Assembly (NCBI GenBank): GCA_046717125.1
Contig: JBKJVQ010000039.1
Coordinates: 1-15,949, forward strand
Length of the DNA: 15,949 bases
Direction of reading: 5' to 3'
Source: JBKJVQ01 sp046717125
GTDB taxonomy: Bacteria > Pseudomonadota > Alphaproteobacteria > Rhizobiales > Methyloligellaceae
A program made the position numbers and the translations under genes. Every line of letters begins with the position of its first letter. Within the stretch, counting starts at the first letter, position 1. A model generated the notes under the pieces. It made no database searches, was not told the DNA's origin, and worked only from the letters and a program-made list of their open reading frames with translations. This document shows, in pieces, positions 14,706 through 15,949 of the stretch.

Positions 14706-14782
14706 GCGCCCGTAGCTCAGCTGGATAGAGCACCAGACTACGAATCTGGGGGTCGGACGTTCGAATCGTTCCGGGCGCGCCA
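14706..14782 (+). tRNA. tRNA-Arg(ACG)
   Basis: Complete cloverleaf: acceptor GCGCCCG (14706-14712) pairs with CGGGCGC (14772-14778); D arm GCTC/GAGC; anticodon stem CCAGA/TCTGG around loop CTACGAA, anticodon ACG at 14740-14742; T arm ggacg/cgttc around TTCGAAT; discriminator G and encoded CCA 14780-14782. The first anticodon base should be edited to inosine so that it reads CGU, CGC and CGA. It stands alone, 131 bases after the kinase gene. A short hairpin (gcgtc/gacgc, 14805-14818) follows but has no T-tract. Confidence 0.97.
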
Positions 14783-14855
14783 ATATTTCAACGACTTAGC
14801 GGGAGCGTCGCGGGACGCATTCCAGGCTAGCAAGCACATAGCAAGCGCAGCGGAG

Positions 14856-15050
14856 CTATTTCGGCTCGTTTTCGCCGCCAGCTGCGTATCCGAGCTGTCG
14901 GGCCTTTTCGATCACCTCCGGCTCGGGCCGACAGAGGAATTCTGCAATCTCGGCAGAGGTCATGCCGTGGGCAATCGCTGAGTGAAGGTCATGCTCGTCG
15001 AGTGCGGACCAGGGCCTGCCAGCGTTTAGCCGCTCAACGTTGTCGAACAT
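14856..15050 (-). CDS. Small hypothetical protein
   Basis: Acidic protein of 64 aa, not assigned to a characterised family. It reads MFDNVERLNAGRPWSALDEH, then DLHSAIAHGMTSAEIAEFL and CRPEPEVIEKARQLGY. The middle, an 'aspartate-rich start, helix, turn, AEIAEFLCR' pattern, resembles small helix-turn-helix-like proteins common in rhizobia, but this is weak. The start is uncertain: the aggag before ATG 15050 directly touches it, and the frame remains open upstream to a TGA at about 15113. That open stretch overlaps a micro-ORF with a much better ribosome site (15064-15144), so a frameshifted longer gene is possible. Confidence 0.5.
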   Translation of the reverse strand: MFDNVERLNAGRPWSALDEHDLHSAIAHGMTSAEIAEFLCRPEPEVIEKARQLGYAAGGENEPK

Positions 15051-15063
15051 CTCCTGCGCTTGC

Positions 15064-15144
15064 TCAAGGCGAGAGGTCAGACGAATGGTGCTGAACCAAG
15101 CGCATCCGAGGCCTCAGCCTGATAACCTTCTTATCGTCCGACAT
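15064..15144 (-). CDS. Candidate micro-ORF with strong ribosome site
   Basis: ATG 15144 lies 10 bases after agaggagg. The product would be 26 aa (begins MSDDKKVIRLRPR, ends DLSP). The opening resembles the 'M-(S/T)-D-D-x-x-V-I-R' start of small alphaproteobacterial proteins. It may be a real small protein, a leader peptide, or the true start of the 64-aa protein downstream separated by a frame change. Nothing else supports it. Confidence 0.25.
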   Translation of the reverse strand: MSDDKKVIRLRPRMRLVQHHSSDLSP

Positions 15145-15188
15145 TTGCGGTTGGCCTCCTCTTGCTGACCCCTTCAGGCGGTAAGGAT

Positions 15189-15220
15189 CGCCCGGCCTCA
15201 GCTGAAGCCGTAGCCGGGCG
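15189..15220 (-). terminator. Hairpin after hsp20
   Basis: cgcccggc (15189-15196) pairs with gccgggcg (15213-15220), 8 bp, with a partly pairing loop, about 20 bases after the hsp20 stop. It lacks a T-tract, so termination is only a suggestion. Confidence 0.35.
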
Positions 15221-15240
15221 ACCCACTTCGATTACAGGGA

Positions 15241-15711
15241 TCAGGCGACTTTGCGCGTCGCGCCCGATTCGATCTGCTGCTGCATAGCAGCGTCATTGCC
15301 GATCTCGATCTTGCGTGGCTTAACCTCTTCGGGCAGCTCGCGAGTCAAGTCGATTTTAAGCAGACCATTGTCGAGCGACGCTCCAGTCACCTGCACATAG
15401 TCAGCCAGCTGGAACTGCCGCTCGAAGGCGCGCGCGGCGATGCCGCGATGCAAATAGCTGCGCCCATCGTCGACATTCCTGCGCCCGCTAACGATCAGCA
15501 GGTTCGGCTTGCTGGTGATCTCGATCTCGTCGCGGGCGAAGCCGGCCACAGCCAGGCTGATGCGATAGGCATCCTCGCCACGCTGTTCGAGATCATAAGG
15601 CGGGTAACCGTCGGCCTGCTCGAGACGGTTTGTATTCTCCAGCAGATCGAACAGATGATCGAAGCCGATCGACGACCGGCGGTAGGGTGCGAAGTCAAAA
15701 GAGCTCCTCAT
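15241..15711 (-). CDS. Small heat-shock protein, Hsp20 family
   Basis: ATP-independent chaperone that binds unfolding proteins under heat stress; 156 aa. N-terminal SSFDFAPYRRSSIGFDHLFD fits class A rhizobial/IbpA-type proteins. The alpha-crystallin domain (about 36-135) has YPPYDLEQRGEDAYRISLAVAG, DEIEI, LLIVSGRR, a FERQFQLADYV strand and ASLDNGLLKIDL (the A-x-x-x-x-G-L signature). A short C-terminal tail carries VKPRKIEI, the usual I-x-I type anchor. AGGAGG (15725-15720) is 8 bases from ATG 15711 and only 2 from ATG 15717, so I prefer 15711; the longer form adds two residues. The leader carries a heat-shock promoter and a thermometer-like structure. Confidence 0.93.
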   Translation of the reverse strand: MRSSFDFAPYRRSSIGFDHLFDLLENTNRLEQADGYPPYDLEQRGEDAYRISLAVAGFARDEIEITSKPNLLIVSGRRNVDDGRSYLHRGIAARAFERQFQLADYVQVTGASLDNGLLKIDLTRELPEEVKPRKIEIGNDAAMQQQIESGATRKVA

Positions 15712-15717
15712 AACCAT

Positions 15718-15799
15718 GTCCTCCTCTGAGCAACTTGGGTACGAAGTGCCCGAAGGGCTCGGGCACCCCTCTGGGCCAAGCCTAAACAGCGCCTGGCAG
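15718..15799 (-). promoter_or_regulatory. ROSE-like RNA thermometer in the hsp20 leader
   Basis: The leader is about 80 bases. It contains an 8-bp hairpin (gtgcccga/tcgggcac, plus-strand 15746-15753 and 15759-15766), a longer-range stem cttgg/ccaag around it (15776-15780 with 15734-15738), and then TTGCT (15733-15729) just before the AGAGGAGG ribosome site. ROSE elements of rhizobial small heat-shock genes have this plan: one or more stable hairpins, then a U(U/C)GCU that masks the Shine-Dalgarno sequence at low temperature (known). That this one works so is inference. Confidence 0.6.
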
Positions 15800-15805
15800 C
15801 GAAAA

Positions 15806-15833
15806 AGTTAGGGAGCGCTTGTCGGGCGTCAAG
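15806..15833 (-). promoter_or_regulatory. Heat-shock sigma factor (RpoH) promoter of hsp20
   Basis: CTTG (15833-15830), 17 bases, then CCTAACT (15812-15806) fits the alphaproteobacterial RpoH consensus CTTG-N17-CYTAT-T, with one mismatch in the -10 part. It gives a start near 15799 and an 80-base leader, the right size for the thermometer. Confidence 0.6.
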
Positions 15834-15949
15834 AGGCCGGTCGTAAGAAAAATTCGCCGGATATCGGCTTATCGTCGACCAGGGGTTTCTCCTCCCCTTG
15901 AGGGTCGTTTAGTCGGACGGGCGGCGGCCTCCGGCCTTCTCGCTGAAGC
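15834..15949. other. Window end upstream of hsp20, no gene assigned
   Basis: The last 116 bases hold no gene I can support. The minus-strand frame ending at TAA 15911-15909 codes 13 residues (FSEKAGGRRPSD) that could be the C-terminus of a gene outside the window, but this is too short to judge. A weak inverted pair aggggt.../...cccct lies at about 15881-15898. Confidence 0.3.

Noticed and set aside
15909..15949. Possible C-terminus of a minus-strand gene (13 residues before TAA)
   Set aside because: Too short to test; could be chance in GC-rich sequence.
1..15949. CRISPR array, insertion sequence, prophage, toxin-antitoxin or defence genes
   Set aside because: No regularly spaced repeats, transposase, integrase or recognised defence domain was seen on either strand.

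Overview
This is a GC-rich chromosomal window made almost entirely of housekeeping genes. Gene families, the order rpmH-rnpA-yidC-yihA, the argB/dapD/dapE arrangement and several extragenic palindromes typical of rhizobia-like genomes all point to an alphaproteobacterium, most likely of the order Hyphomicrobiales (Rhizobiales). Genus cannot be settled from this sequence. I found no insertion sequence, phage, CRISPR array or defence system.

Layout. 1-185: 3' end of a YqhA/UPF0114 membrane protein gene, followed by two extragenic palindromes. 291-1753 (minus): a translationally coupled pair encoding a small exported cytochrome c-like protein, whose heme motif reads CxxCR instead of CxxCH, and a secreted PHB-depolymerase-family esterase. 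2091-3430 (plus): speD and speE, the polyamine pair, with a 52-base overlap. 3444-5922 (minus): dapD, a DUF805 membrane protein gene and dapE, joined by ATGA overlaps (lysine/diaminopimelate synthesis). 5940-6047: two repeat elements. 6044-7668 (minus): argB and a pyrimidine-5'-nucleotidase-like HAD gene, joined by a GTGA overlap. 7856-8242 (plus): a small secreted protein of unknown function with four cysteines. 8246-11469 (minus): rpmH, rnpA, yidC and yihA (ribosome protein L34, RNase P protein, membrane insertase, ribosome-assembly GTPase), with a dispersed repeat between yidC and yihA. 11640-14574 (plus): a MerA-like flavoprotein disulfide oxidoreductase and a membrane sensor histidine kinase. 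14706-14782 (plus): tRNA-Arg(ACG). 14856-15717 (minus): a small hypothetical protein, a possible micro-ORF and an Hsp20 heat-shock gene preceded by a likely RpoH promoter and a ROSE-like RNA thermometer.

How the genes work together. The minus-strand blocks around dap and arg are amino-acid biosynthesis units held by stop/start overlaps. The rpmH-rnpA-yidC-yihA block joins translation, RNA processing and membrane protein insertion. The speDE pair supplies decarboxylated SAM and then a polyamine. The most notable points are the lost axial histidine of the cytochrome-like protein, the absence of any ATG/GTG/TTG before the conserved N-terminal segment of RnpA, the heat-sensing leader of hsp20, and a repeat family whose first bases form the stop codons of two unrelated genes. 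I did not find clear evidence of a new multi-gene system.
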